The position numbers and the translations under genes were made by a program. From assembly GCF_016901225.1 (NCBI RefSeq), contig NZ_JAFEUL010000001.1, forward strand, positions 110,773 to 174,772: 64,000 nt of DNA, given 5' to 3'. The notes beneath the pieces are model-generated. The model ran no database searches and had not been told where the DNA came from. It worked only from the letters and a program-made list of their open reading frames with translations. Shown here one piece after another: positions 54,237-63,151 of this stretch; within the stretch, counting starts at the first letter, position 1, and each line of letters starts with the position of its first letter. The DNA comes from Actibacterium sp. 188UL27-1. GTDB taxonomy: Bacteria > Pseudomonadota > Alphaproteobacteria > Rhodobacterales > Rhodobacteraceae.

Positions 54237-55475
54237 ATGACGATCACAACAGATCCCGCTCTGGCACAGGTGCCGCCGTCACAAGCGACCAAAGCCCAAC
54301 CGGTAGCAACCACCCGGGATCCCCGGTTGGATTTCTTCCGGGGGATCGCCATGTTCATCATCCTGATCGCCCATGCGCCGGGCAACTGGCTGGCGTTATG
54401 GATCCCGGCGCGGTTCGGCTTTTCCGATGCGACGGAGATTTTCGTGTTCTGCTCGGGCATGGCGTCGGCGATCGCCTTTGGCAAAGTGTTTCGCCTCCGC
54501 GGATTTGGATTGGGGGCGGCCCGGGTCGCCTTTCGGGTCTGGCAGGTCTATTGGGCCCATATCGGGCTGTTTATCGCCGTTTCGACCACGATGGTGCTGC
54601 TGAACCACTATGAGTTGGGAACCAAGGATTACGTCGGACAGTTAAACCTGTATCCGTTTTTCAAAAATGCCGAGTTACAGTTGTTTGGCCTGCTCACCCT
54701 CACCTACGTGCCCAATTACTTTGACATCTTGCCGATGTACCTGGTGGTGCTCGCGATGATGCCACTTGTCGTGCTGGTGGGTGATTTCAACCGCTGGGCT
54801 GCCTTCGCTATGATTATCGGGCTGTGGTTCATCACCCAGTTCGACCTCTTTCAGCTACCAGCCGAGCTGTGGAACAATCGCGGTACCGAGGATGCTCCGA
54901 AATGGAGCACGCGGGAATGGTTCTTTAATCCGTTCGGTTGGCAACTGATCTTTTTTACTGGTTTTGCATTCATGTCTGGCTGGTTGCCTCCTCCGCCGGT
55001 GCGCTGGTGGTTGATCGCCATCGCCATTGTGATCGTGGTCACCACCGTACCCTTTGCCTATTTCCGTATTCTGCGCGAAGTGCCAGAGCTGGCCGCTGCC
55101 CGCCGGGCCATTGCCCCCCTGATCGAAAAAACGGATTTCGGCCTTTTCCGCTACCTTCATTTTCTGGCCCTGGCCTACGTGGGATGGTGTGCCGTCGGCC
55201 CGCGCGGCAATCGGCTCCTGCCACCCGAACATGGCGCCATCGCATCGGTCTGGCGGCCGGTCCTGGCGGCAATCATGAAAGTCGGGCAGCAATCCCTGGC
55301 CGTTTTCATCGCCTCAATGTACCTGGCCCGGCTGATGGGCGTGGCCTTGGACGATATCGGGCGCACCCATTTCACCATGGCGTTGGTGAACATCACGGGC
55401 ATCCTGCTTTTGATCGCATTGGCCTATGGCGTGGGATGGTTCAAATCCCAACCCTGGCGAACAAAGAGGGCCTGA
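54237..55475 (+). CDS. opgC: OpgC-type membrane protein (glucan succinylation)
   Basis: The 412-residue protein has about ten membrane segments and the OpgC pattern near the start: DPRLDFFRGIAMFIILIAHAPGNW (Asp/Arg and His of the acyltransferase family), RFGFSDATEIFVFCSGMASAIAFG and YVPNYFDILPMYLVVLAMMP. In Rhodobacter, OpgC is required to add succinyl groups to osmoregulated periplasmic glucans. It heads the opgC-opgG-opgH operon; opgG starts five bases after its stop. Confidence 0.93.
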   Translation: MTITTDPALAQVPPSQATKAQPVATTRDPRLDFFRGIAMFIILIAHAPGNWLALWIPARFGFSDATEIFVFCSGMASAIAFGKVFRLRGFGLGAARVAFRVWQVYWAHIGLFIAVSTTMVLLNHYELGTKDYVGQLNLYPFFKNAELQLFGLLTLTYVPNYFDILPMYLVVLAMMPLVVLVGDFNRWAAFAMIIGLWFITQFDLFQLPAELWNNRGTEDAPKWSTREWFFNPFGWQLIFFTGFAFMSGWLPPPPVRWWLIAIAIVIVVTTVPFAYFRILREVPELAAARRAIAPLIEKTDFGLFRYLHFLALAYVGWCAVGPRGNRLLPPEHGAIASVWRPVLAAIMKVGQQSLAVFIASMYLARLMGVALDDIGRTHFTMALVNITGILLLIALAYGVGWFKSQPWRTKRA

Positions 55476-55479
55476 CCGG

Positions 55480-57006
55480 ATGTTGAGACGCGATTTCCTG
55501 GCCTGGCTCACGGCATTGGCCGCAACACCAACACTGAGCCGCGCCCAAGAGGATGGGGAACCCGGTCTGCAACTGGGATCGGCCCAACCGTTCAATCCAG
55601 AACAGGTTGTGAACCGCGCCCGCGATCTGGCGGCCCGCCCCTATGAGGCGCGCACCCCTGTGCCTCAGGCGTGGCTGGATCTTAGCTATGACCAGTACCG
55701 CGCCATTTGGTTCGATACCCGCAACGCCCTGTGGGAAAACAGCGATACGCCATTGCGGCTGGATGTCTTTCCCCCTGGTCTTTACTATCCGCATCCCGTC
55801 GCGATGTCGGTGGTCGAGGACGGGCAATCGCGGCCCATGCTGTTCGATTTCGGCGTGTTCGACCATTCCGATCAATTACCCGAACTGCCGGTGGACGAGG
55901 TCATCGGCTATTCGGGGCTGCGCTTTCGGGCCGAGCTAGAGACCCCTGGTATCTACCAGGAATTTGCAGTGTTCCAGGGGGCCAGCTATTTCCGCGCCAT
56001 CAATACGGGCGGGATTTACGGCATCTCTGCCCGAGGTCTGGCCGTCAATACGGCCGAGCCATCGGGGGAGGAATTTCCCGATTTCGAGGCGTTTTGGATT
56101 GAACGCCCCGCACCTGGCCAGCGGCAGTTTACGGTACATGCCCTGCTGAACGGCCCCAGCTGTACCGGCGCCTATACCATCGTCGTGCGCCCCGGCGCGC
56201 CGCTGACAATGGATGTCTCTGCCCGCATCTTTGCCCGGGCCGACCTGCGCCATATCGGCATGGGTGCCATGACATCCATGTTCATGTTCGATGAAACCAT
56301 CCGTGACCGGTTTTCGGATTTTCGCCCGGCCGTCCATGACAGCGATGGCCTGCTGATTCACAACGGCGGGGGGGAGCTTTTGTGGCGTCCCCTGGCCAAT
56401 CCCCGCCAATTGCAGGTCAGCGGGTTTCTGGATCGTGGCCCCAAGGGGTTTGGTCTGTTGCAGCGTGAACGTGCCTTCCGTGACTTTGCTGACCTTGAGG
56501 CGCTTTACCACCGCCGCCCCGGCCTTTGGATCGAACCCGGTGAAGACTGGGGCCCGGGTTCCGTGACACTGGTAGAGATCCCGACGGATAAAGAGGTTTA
56601 CGACAATATCGTCGCCTATTGGCGCCCAGTCGGCGTGATTGCCGCCGGGGAGGAGCGCCGTTTCACCTACCGCATGAGTTGGGGCGCCAGTCCAGAACCC
56701 GCAGCCAACCTTTTGCCGGTACTCAATACGCGGATGGGTGGGCGCCCTGAAGGTGGGCAGATCATCGCGATCGATTTCGGCCCCGGTGACCACGTACCCG
56801 ATGATCTGGGCGATGTGATGCAATTGGTGCGGTCCAGCGCCGGCGAGGTGACTGAAGGCGTGTTGCAGCGCAACCCGGAAACCGGGGGGCCGCGTCTGGC
56901 CTTCACGTTCCATGCGGGCGACGCGACCCTGGCGGAGTTTCGTGTGCAACTGCGCCTGCCCGACGGACCACTGTCGGAAGTTTGGCTTTATAGGTGGACG
57001 GCATGA
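55480..57006 (+). CDS. opgG: Periplasmic glucan biosynthesis protein (OpgG/OpgD family)
   Basis: The 508-residue protein is of the MdoG/OpgG-OpgD family. The N-terminus MLRRDFLAWLTALAATPTLSRAQ is a Tat signal (RRDFL), which OpgD proteins have and OpgG usually not. The body shows RPYEARTPVPQAWLDLSYDQYRAIWF and GNYWG-like segments (SYFRAINTGGIYGISARGLA), with a C-terminal Ig-like domain. It acts in the periplasm on the glucan backbone. The stop overlaps the opgH start (ATGA). Choice between OpgG and OpgD is uncertain; the symbol opgG is tentative. Confidence 0.9.
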   Translation: MLRRDFLAWLTALAATPTLSRAQEDGEPGLQLGSAQPFNPEQVVNRARDLAARPYEARTPVPQAWLDLSYDQYRAIWFDTRNALWENSDTPLRLDVFPPGLYYPHPVAMSVVEDGQSRPMLFDFGVFDHSDQLPELPVDEVIGYSGLRFRAELETPGIYQEFAVFQGASYFRAINTGGIYGISARGLAVNTAEPSGEEFPDFEAFWIERPAPGQRQFTVHALLNGPSCTGAYTIVVRPGAPLTMDVSARIFARADLRHIGMGAMTSMFMFDETIRDRFSDFRPAVHDSDGLLIHNGGGELLWRPLANPRQLQVSGFLDRGPKGFGLLQRERAFRDFADLEALYHRRPGLWIEPGEDWGPGSVTLVEIPTDKEVYDNIVAYWRPVGVIAAGEERRFTYRMSWGASPEPAANLLPVLNTRMGGRPEGGQIIAIDFGPGDHVPDDLGDVMQLVRSSAGEVTEGVLQRNPETGGPRLAFTFHAGDATLAEFRVQLRLPDGPLSEVWLYRWTA

Positions 57007-58898
57007 CCAGTATTCCCCGCAACCCCCACAGCGCCTCGGCCATGCCGCCAAAGGCACCCCTTTCCATGCATAGGCAAAGCTTTTGGAAAAAAACGGGTGC
57101 CACCCACGGCCTTGATGAGAAAGAACCCCGCTTTTGGCGGCTGGGTGTGTTCGCTCCAGCGGCATTGGCGACGCTGGCTCTGGTATTGGGGATCGGGTGG
57201 TGGCTCGCCAATGGTGGGTTGACGACGTTGGAAAAGGTTCTGCTGGTCCTGATCGGGGCCAGCTTTGCGGCCGTCGCACTGTCCTTTGCAACGGCCGTCG
57301 TCGGGGCGATCGGGGCCGTGCGCGTCTCGCGGCCTGCGACATCCGTGGGACCGGTCGAACCGATCTCTGTCGCGCTGTTGGTGCCCATCTACAACGAAGA
57401 TGTTGGCGATGTGTTTGGCAATGCCGCGGCGATGCTGCGTGACTTGCAAAGCCATGGCGGTACGCACCATTACAGCCTGTTTTTGCTGTCCGACACCCAA
57501 GATGCAGCGATTGCGTGGCGTGAATGGGCGGCCTATCAGTTGCTGCGTGCGCAGTTGCCGTCGGATCTGGCGCTGTATTACCGGCGGCGGGCCAAGAATA
57601 CTGACCGTAAAGTTGGCAATCTGACCGACTGGATCGAGCATTGGGGCGCCGATTACGAAGCCATGCTGGTTCTGGATGCGGACAGCTTGATGAGTGGTCG
57701 TGCCGTGCGTCGACTGTCGGATATCCTGTCAACTGATCCAGAGGCCGGTCTGATCCAGTCCTGCCCCAAGCTTGTCGGCGCACAAAGCCTTTTTGCCCGG
57801 GCCCAGCAATTTGCCAGCGCCGCCTACGGCCCGCTTCTGGCGCGCGGCCTGGCGCTTTGGACCGGACGTGAAGGCAATTATTGGGGGCACAACGCGATCA
57901 TCCGGACCCGCGCCTTCGCCGAATGTGCCGGATTGCCCTACCTGCGCGGCCTGGATGGCAGCAAGCGCCTGATCCTCAGCCATGACTTTGTGGAGGCTGC
58001 GTTGCTGCGCCGGGCCGGTTGGGGGGTGCGTTTGGTGCCCGAACTGCCGGGCAGCTATGAGGAAACACCGGCATCGCTGATCGACCACGCAATCCGGGAT
58101 CGGCGCTGGTGCCAAGGAAATCTTCAACATTTGCGGCTGGTCTTTGCCCGCGGGTTTCACCACGTCACGCGGTTTCACCTGTTCCATGGCGCGTTTGCCT
58201 ATCTGATGTCGCCTGTCTGGTTTGCGTTGCTGATCATCTGGGCCCTGCTCGGCACTGGCGAAAGCAATAACGTGATCGCCTATTTCAGCGAGGCCAATCC
58301 GCTTTACCCCGACTGGCCGGTGATGAACCAGATGAACAGTGCCGTCTTTCTGGCCCTGACCTACGGCATGTTACTCGCACCTAAGGTGATTGCCGTTATC
58401 GTCACGTTATTGGTGCCGCGGGCGCGCCGCGTCTTTGGCGGTGGCGGGACATTCGTTGGGGCGGCGATGCTGGAATTGCTTTTATCAGTTGCCTATGCGC
58501 CGATCCTGATGGTTCAACAGACCCTGGCCGTGCTGGGGACGATCCTGGGCCGTCGGGTCACCTGGAACCCGCAATGCCGCGACGGTCAGGGCTATGGTTT
58601 CAGCACGCTGATCCGGTTTCACTGGCTGGAGACGATCTTGGGCGCGATCATCACGGCCGGGTTGATATCGGGGCTCGTGCCCATCTGGCTTTTGCCTATC
58701 GCGGCGAGCCTGTTGCTGGCGGTTCCGCTTTCTGCGCTAAGTGCGTGGCGGATCGGGTCGGATGCACCGAAACCGGCGCAACTGAGCACGCCGGAAACCT
58801 TGCGCGCGCCGCCCATCGTTCAGATGGCCCAGGTCGAACGGGCGCGCCTCAAAAGCCAGATTGACGCTGAACCGTTGAGCGCGATCCCGGCCCAGTAA
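57003..58898 (+). CDS. opgH: Glucans biosynthesis glucosyltransferase
   Basis: The 631-residue membrane glycosyltransferase (GT2) makes the beta-glucan backbone from UDP-glucose. Two membrane spans (about 48-69 and 79-106) precede the GT domain with IYNEDVGDVFGNAAAM, the metal-binding LVLDADSLM (about 221-229), and the Q/RxxRW motif IRDRRWCQGNLQ (about 362-373); several spans follow. It starts inside the opgG stop (ATGA). It is shorter than E. coli OpgH (about 850), as usual in Rhodobacter. Confidence 0.95.
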   Translation: MTSIPRNPHSASAMPPKAPLSMHRQSFWKKTGATHGLDEKEPRFWRLGVFAPAALATLALVLGIGWWLANGGLTTLEKVLLVLIGASFAAVALSFATAVVGAIGAVRVSRPATSVGPVEPISVALLVPIYNEDVGDVFGNAAAMLRDLQSHGGTHHYSLFLLSDTQDAAIAWREWAAYQLLRAQLPSDLALYYRRRAKNTDRKVGNLTDWIEHWGADYEAMLVLDADSLMSGRAVRRLSDILSTDPEAGLIQSCPKLVGAQSLFARAQQFASAAYGPLLARGLALWTGREGNYWGHNAIIRTRAFAECAGLPYLRGLDGSKRLILSHDFVEAALLRRAGWGVRLVPELPGSYEETPASLIDHAIRDRRWCQGNLQHLRLVFARGFHHVTRFHLFHGAFAYLMSPVWFALLIIWALLGTGESNNVIAYFSEANPLYPDWPVMNQMNSAVFLALTYGMLLAPKVIAVIVTLLVPRARRVFGGGGTFVGAAMLELLLSVAYAPILMVQQTLAVLGTILGRRVTWNPQCRDGQGYGFSTLIRFHWLETILGAIITAGLISGLVPIWLLPIAASLLLAVPLSALSAWRIGSDAPKPAQLSTPETLRAPPIVQMAQVERARLKSQIDAEPLSAIPAQ

Positions 58899-58907
58899 CG
58901 CCCAAGC

Positions 58908-58927
58908 CGGCCCCAGAACCGGGGCCG
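58908..58927 (+). terminator. Hairpin after opgH
   Basis: CGGCCCC (58908-58914) and GGGGCCG (58921-58927) form a perfect 7-bp stem with an AGAACC loop, ten bases after the opgH stop. No T-run follows, so it may be a weak terminator. Confidence 0.45.
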
Positions 58928-58933
58928 CACATA

Positions 58934-58978
58934 TCATGCACAAATGATGCACATTCCATACATACGGGATATGTATGG
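58934..58978 (+). repeat. Copy 3 of the CATACATACG dispersed repeat, with hairpin
   Basis: ATCATGCACAAATGATGCACATTCCATACATACGGG shares its layout with copies at 18621 and 39673 (reverse). Here CCATACATA (58956-58964) also pairs with TATGTATGG (58970-58978) to form a hairpin. The rest of 58979-59178 contains no gene and should hold the protease promoter. Confidence 0.7.
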
Positions 58979-59178
58979 CGTCCTCGAAACCTCAGTTTCG
59001 ATTTCAAACTCGTAATAGAACCTAACGTCCCGGTTCTCCCCCATGGACAGGCTTGGCCAGGGCGGTTAGGCGACGGATACGTTGTTTGTTAACTTTCTTT
59101 TTGGCGTCGCTATGAATTTGCCACGATTTTATGATCGTCTTGGCGGCGCGATCCGATCACCACTGAGGTAGCTTGTTC

Positions 59179-59832
59179 ATGTTCTCTGAAGCCAACCCGT
59201 TGTTCGAATTCCGCGGCCCTTTCGGGGTGCCGGTCCAGGTCAATCCCAGCATCGTGTTGCTGGTGTTGTTGTTTGTCGCCATCGGCGGATCGGCCGACAT
59301 GATGGCATTTGACCTGCTGTTCGTCGCCATGCTGATTGGATCGATCTTTTTGCATGAATTGGGCCATGCTTGGGGCTGCCTGATCCAGGGTGTGCCGGTG
59401 CGCCGGATCGTGTTGCACGGGGGCGGTGGCTTTTGTGAGCATCGCCACGCCGTCACTGCAGAGCAGGATGAATTGATCGTGGCCATGGGGCCGATCGTGA
59501 ACCTGACGATCTGGGCCGTGGCCGGTTTGATGCTGCCTTACACAAGTGGGGGCATGGTGACCTGGGCGGTGGCCACGTTGGGCTGGATGAACCTGTTTCT
59601 GGCTGTGTTCAATCTTATTCCGGTCATGCCCTTGGATGGTGGCAAACTGTTCCAGCTTTTGCTGATGCGGTTCACCACGGCCTCTCTCGCGACACGGATC
59701 AGTGGGGCGGTGGGGTTGGTCATCGCCATTCTGTGGATCCCCGCGATGGTCTTGAGCTATATGTATGTGGGGCTGGTCCTGTTTTTCATTCCCGCCATTG
59801 CATTGCACTGGCAGATGTTGCGCCAGGCCTGA
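59179..59832 (+). CDS. Site-2 protease-type (M50) metalloprotease
   Basis: The 217-residue membrane protein has the zinc motif HELGH (His59, Glu60, His63) in a membrane segment and the third-ligand motif NLIPVMPLDGG (Asn145, Asp153), plus about five spans. This is the minimal core of M50 site-2 proteases, which cut within membranes. There is no PDZ domain. ATG at 59179 follows GAGGTAGC; TTG at 59173 is also in frame. It stands alone; the substrate is unknown. Confidence 0.9.
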   Translation: MFSEANPLFEFRGPFGVPVQVNPSIVLLVLLFVAIGGSADMMAFDLLFVAMLIGSIFLHELGHAWGCLIQGVPVRRIVLHGGGGFCEHRHAVTAEQDELIVAMGPIVNLTIWAVAGLMLPYTSGGMVTWAVATLGWMNLFLAVFNLIPVMPLDGGKLFQLLLMRFTTASLATRISGAVGLVIAILWIPAMVLSYMYVGLVLFFIPAIALHWQMLRQA

Positions 59833-59840
59833 CCGAAGTG

Positions 59841-60240
59841 TCAGTGCGGCGTGTCGGGTTTCCGCCAGGCCATGACCATCAGGAACGGTCTGTTTTCATA
59901 CGCGTTGCTTAGGTCCGCGTCGCCCCCTTTCGGCCGGGGTTCATCAAAATATTCAAGGATCATCCCCGCCTGCAAAAACCACTGCATGTAGCGAGAGAGC
60001 GGACGATGCCAGTTTCGAACGCGCAGGCCGTCCCATTCGAACCATTGCTTGCGCGCCGACAGATACCGGCCAAGCGGCGTCTCTCGGTATTGGTGTCCTT
60101 GCAGATCTTGCGCCCCGCCATCGCGCTGGCCGTGGCAAAGCTGGTGAGGTTGCCGATCACCAGATGTCCGTCGGGCTTTGTGACCCGGGCCATCCATCCG
60201 GTCGATCCAGGTTGTTGCCGATGATTGCCATCCATTTTCA
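59841..60240 (-). pseudogene. Remnant of a class I SAM-dependent methyltransferase
   Basis: Two minus-strand frames carry parts of one protein. The first (about 60210-60125) reads KPDGHLVIGNLTSFATASAMAG, the typical motif of a small methyltransferase. The second, from about 60122, continues LQGHQYRETPLGRYLSARKQ, RVRNWHRPLSRYMQWFLQAG and a C-terminal MVMAWRKPD. Thus a frameshift lies near 60120-60130. The N-terminal SAM-binding half is absent; upstream sequence shows no match in any frame. I read this as a decayed gene. Confidence 0.75.
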
Positions 60241-60381
60241 TCCGGGTGTCTGTTCTGCATGATCGGCCCGGATGGTGAAGACATGGCCTGTTTCTGAGCG
60301 GAATGCCCCAGGTGACAAGCCCGCCAGCGCCCGCTATGCGAAAACCTTCGCCTGTATGAGGCTGAGTTGGAGGATGGGCCC

Positions 60382-61170
60382 ATGCAATGGTTATTGCAGG
60401 ATCTGGATGATACGCACAAATTGGCCACGACTTTGGACGGGCTAGGCCTGCCCTATTCCTGGCATAAGGTCGTGCCGTTCTTGGGAGAGTTGATCCCTGA
60501 ACCGATCATTGAGGATCCGGATCGCGTGGTGATGTTCGGATCCTACGCCTTGTGGCGTTATGCGGACATGCATGGTCTGAAGCCCGGCATATTCCGGATC
60601 GAGCCGTTCCTCCATCGAGCGGTGTGGCATCCCTTTTTGGTGAATGGCACTGACGCCCAGGTGCTGAGCTTACGGGACATTCCGGAACAATTGGTCGATG
60701 ACGGACGGCTTTTGTTCATTCGGCCCATCGAGGATAACAAGGAAATCGCAGGCAGTGTGAAATCGACGGATGAAATCCTGGATCTGGCACGCAAGGTGCT
60801 GGCCTTGGATCTGTCTGATATTCCCATCGGATCATTGCGCCATGACACGCAGTTGATGCTGACCCGGCCCGTGCGCATCTTGCAGGAATGGCGGTTATGG
60901 GTGGTCGCGGGGAAGATCGTGACCTATTCGCTTTATAGGGAAGGGGCGCAGGTCGTCTACCGGCCAGAGATTGACGACGATGCGCTGCGCTTTGCCCAAC
61001 AGATGGTCGAGCTGAACCACGGCTATGCCGCGGCTTACGTCATTGATGTCTGCCGGACGGAGGCTGGTTTGCAAATGCTGGAAACCAATTGTCTGAATGC
61101 AGCTGGGTTTTACGCGGCAGATCTTGGCAAATTGGCCACTGCAATCGAAGATCTCCCAGCGTCGCCCTAG
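60382..61170 (+). CDS. ATP-grasp domain (DUF4343-type) protein
   Basis: The 262-residue protein resembles ATP-grasp proteins of the DUF4343 group: an N-terminal MQWLLQDLDDTHKLATTLDGLGLPY, then a central RPIEDNKEIAGSV segment, LQEWRLWVVAGKIVTYSLYREG, and a C-terminal YVIDVCRTEAGLQMLETNCLNAAGFYAAD that carries the usual Mg-binding Glu and Asn. ATG at 60382 follows GGAGG. ATP-grasp enzymes join acids to amines or thiols; the substrate here is unknown. The 3' end overlaps the convergent esterase gene by four bases. Confidence 0.82.
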   Translation: MQWLLQDLDDTHKLATTLDGLGLPYSWHKVVPFLGELIPEPIIEDPDRVVMFGSYALWRYADMHGLKPGIFRIEPFLHRAVWHPFLVNGTDAQVLSLRDIPEQLVDDGRLLFIRPIEDNKEIAGSVKSTDEILDLARKVLALDLSDIPIGSLRHDTQLMLTRPVRILQEWRLWVVAGKIVTYSLYREGAQVVYRPEIDDDALRFAQQMVELNHGYAAAYVIDVCRTEAGLQMLETNCLNAAGFYAADLGKLATAIEDLPASP

Positions 61171-62018
61171 CTGCCCGGCAGCCCTTCGAACCAATCAATG
61201 GCCATCGTGGCCCATCCATTGGGCACCCGGTGGCCGCCCGGAAAGAGAGCAAGTTCGAGGGCTGTGTCGTCAGAGCATTTGGTCCAGCGGCGGCGCCAAA
61301 AATCCTCGCCCATATCGAATTCGGTCGCGCGGAGATTTTCGCAGCCATTCACCCGCCGCCACAGCAACATGGTGTGGAAGATATCGCCTTGGGCCAAAGC
61401 CGCAGGATCTTGCAGGTTGTCGCCGCGCAGGACGCGCCCCTCCAGTGGCACGGTGCCATCGGTCCAGCCATGGGTGTGGAGCAGCTTGACCGGGCCTGCG
61501 CAGCCTTCGGGATGGGGTCGCCAAAAGCCGCCGCCCACGGGTGCATAGGCCGTAAAACTGTCAGGAGCCGCGCAAGCCAGATAGCTTGTCATGGAACCGC
61601 CGATAGAAAAGCCCGCCAGGATCATCCGGTCTGGATCGATGCTGTGTTTCGTGATCGCATCGTCGCGAACCGCGGTCAGAAACGGAACTTCTTCGCGTTG
61701 GTTCGGAAGTTGCGGATGGAAAGACCAGCTTCGCCCATCACGCCCCTCGCGCGGCATCCCGTCAGGCGCGATGATGGCATAGCCTTTGGCCTTGGCCGCG
61801 TTCACCATGCCGGTGTTGCGCAACACTCCTTGGCCGGAGCTGCCCCACCCATGGATGAACATGATGGCAGGTGTCTGATCGCCTGCGCCATCGGGGAGGG
61901 TGATATGATATGTGCCCCCGTCAATCTCGCACGCCTCTTCCTGGTCGGCGCATCCGGCTTGCGCCATCGAAGCGGCTACGGACAGCGCCATGGTGGTCAA
62001 TGAGAGGAATATCCGCAT
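61167..62018 (-). CDS. Secreted polyhydroxybutyrate depolymerase/esterase-like hydrolase
   Basis: The 283-residue protein has a signal peptide (MRIFLSLTTMALSVAASMAQA, cleaved near GCADQ) and an LpqC/PHB-depolymerase-type alpha/beta-hydrolase core: FIHGWGSSGQG (oxyanion region), GFSIGGSMTSYLACAAPD (Ser nucleophile), GWTDGTVP (Asp) and GGHRVP (His). It is exported and may act on polyesters, feruloyl esters or other esters. ATG at 62018 follows AAAGGAT. It is the last gene of the YHS-rhodanese-esterase unit; the upstream gene ends at 62031. Confidence 0.86.
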   Translation of the reverse strand: MRIFLSLTTMALSVAASMAQAGCADQEEACEIDGGTYHITLPDGAGDQTPAIMFIHGWGSSGQGVLRNTGMVNAAKAKGYAIIAPDGMPREGRDGRSWSFHPQLPNQREEVPFLTAVRDDAITKHSIDPDRMILAGFSIGGSMTSYLACAAPDSFTAYAPVGGGFWRPHPEGCAGPVKLLHTHGWTDGTVPLEGRVLRGDNLQDPAALAQGDIFHTMLLWRRVNGCENLRATEFDMGEDFWRRRWTKCSDDTALELALFPGGHRVPNGWATMAIDWFEGLPGS

Positions 62019-62030
62019 TGTCAATATCCT

Positions 62031-62483
62031 TTAGCTTGGGGGCGCGTAGGGGTTCACGGGCAGGTCGCGGGCCAACCAACCCGGCCCTGCGAACGAACCT
62101 AGCATACCTTCCGGCACGTCAATGATCTGGGTGAAGCCGGCGTCAGTCAGCTGGGAGGACAGGCGGCGGGAGCGTACACCGCGGGCACACATCACGGCGA
62201 TCTGCTGATTTGTGTCGCCATTTGCCAAGTTTGTCAGCACTTCGGCAAAATCATTGCGCCGCATATCAAGCGGGTTGGCGCCCCGGGCGATACCAGTCTT
62301 GGCCCATTCGTCTGGGCGGCGGATATCAATCAACAGGATGTCACCGGACAGCGCCCGTTCATGGGCCTGAACCGGGGTCAGTTGCGCATCGGCCGCGGGG
62401 CCCAGATGCAGGTATCCCGCAGCGCCGATGGCACCCGCAATGCAGGTGCCACCGATCAAGAAGTTGCGTCGACTGATCTGCAT
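62031..62483 (-). CDS. Exported rhodanese-like domain protein
   Basis: The 150-residue protein has a Tat-type signal or anchor (SRRNFLIGGTCIAGAIGAAG) and a single rhodanese domain: LLIDIRRPDEWAKTGIARGA and the active-site loop VMCARGVRSRRL (Cys99). It should transfer sulfur or handle sulfane sulfur in the periplasm. It starts seven bases after the YHS gene's stop and ends 12 bases before the esterase gene, so the three are one operon. Confidence 0.9.
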   Translation of the reverse strand: MQISRRNFLIGGTCIAGAIGAAGYLHLGPAADAQLTPVQAHERALSGDILLIDIRRPDEWAKTGIARGANPLDMRRNDFAEVLTNLANGDTNQQIAVMCARGVRSRRLSSQLTDAGFTQIIDVPEGMLGSFAGPGWLARDLPVNPYAPPS

Positions 62484-62490
62484 CAGCCGA

Positions 62491-63006
62491 TCAGGATTCC
62501 GGCGCAGCCGAAGTGAACTGCGGGATCGTGCGGTCGGAGGCTGCCTCGGTCTCTAGCTCAGGCCAGTTGCCTTCGGACAAGTTGATGTTGCCGGGGATGT
62601 CTTCTTCCCAAAAGCCGACCACGTTTTCCGTGATGTTCAAGAATAGTTTGCCATCTTTGATACGCCACAGGTTAGGGTTGGCAGGAACCTTGCCGCCCTT
62701 GGCCACGCCATAGGCGCAATGACCATCGTATTGTGGGGCGAAAGCGGCGGGGTCAGCGACGAATTTGTCCCGGTTCTCCTCAGTCGAAAAGGCGAAGGTT
62801 GCGCCGTTATATTCAGCGGTGATGTTGGCATTGCCGGGCACACCTTGGGGCTGGGCCGTACCCACCGCGCTTTGCTCAAGGTCGAAATAGGCAACGACAT
62901 CATAACCAGAGACGGCAAAGCCGGTCTCGTCAACATATTGATCTCCCGCGAAGACGGCGCTGGGCAGCAGGATCACGGCGGCGAGTGTCGAACGGAACAG
63001 GGACAT
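62491..63006 (-). CDS. Exported YHS domain protein
   Basis: The 171-residue protein has a signal peptide (MSLFRSTLAAVILLPSAVFA, cleaved before GDQ) and a YHS domain: SGYDVVAYFDLEQSAVG, YNGATFAFSTEENRDKFVADPAAFAPQYDGHCAYGVAKG. YHS domains are thought to bind metal. ATG at 63006 is chosen as it begins the signal peptide; the frame is open to 63168. It is the first gene of the operon and is divergent from iorA. Confidence 0.9.
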   Translation of the reverse strand: MSLFRSTLAAVILLPSAVFAGDQYVDETGFAVSGYDVVAYFDLEQSAVGTAQPQGVPGNANITAEYNGATFAFSTEENRDKFVADPAAFAPQYDGHCAYGVAKGGKVPANPNLWRIKDGKLFLNITENVVGFWEEDIPGNINLSEGNWPELETEAASDRTIPQFTSAAPES

Positions 63007-63151
63007 GGAATCGATCTCCGAAAGTTTGCGATGGCCCGGGGTAGCCCGGTCCGCCGACTGACCGATAGCCCACCCAACGCGGAGTTGATGATCGGTGTTC
63101 AGCGCGTGTACTCTTCCAATAGGTTGGTTGCCTGATACCTTCACGTTTTGG

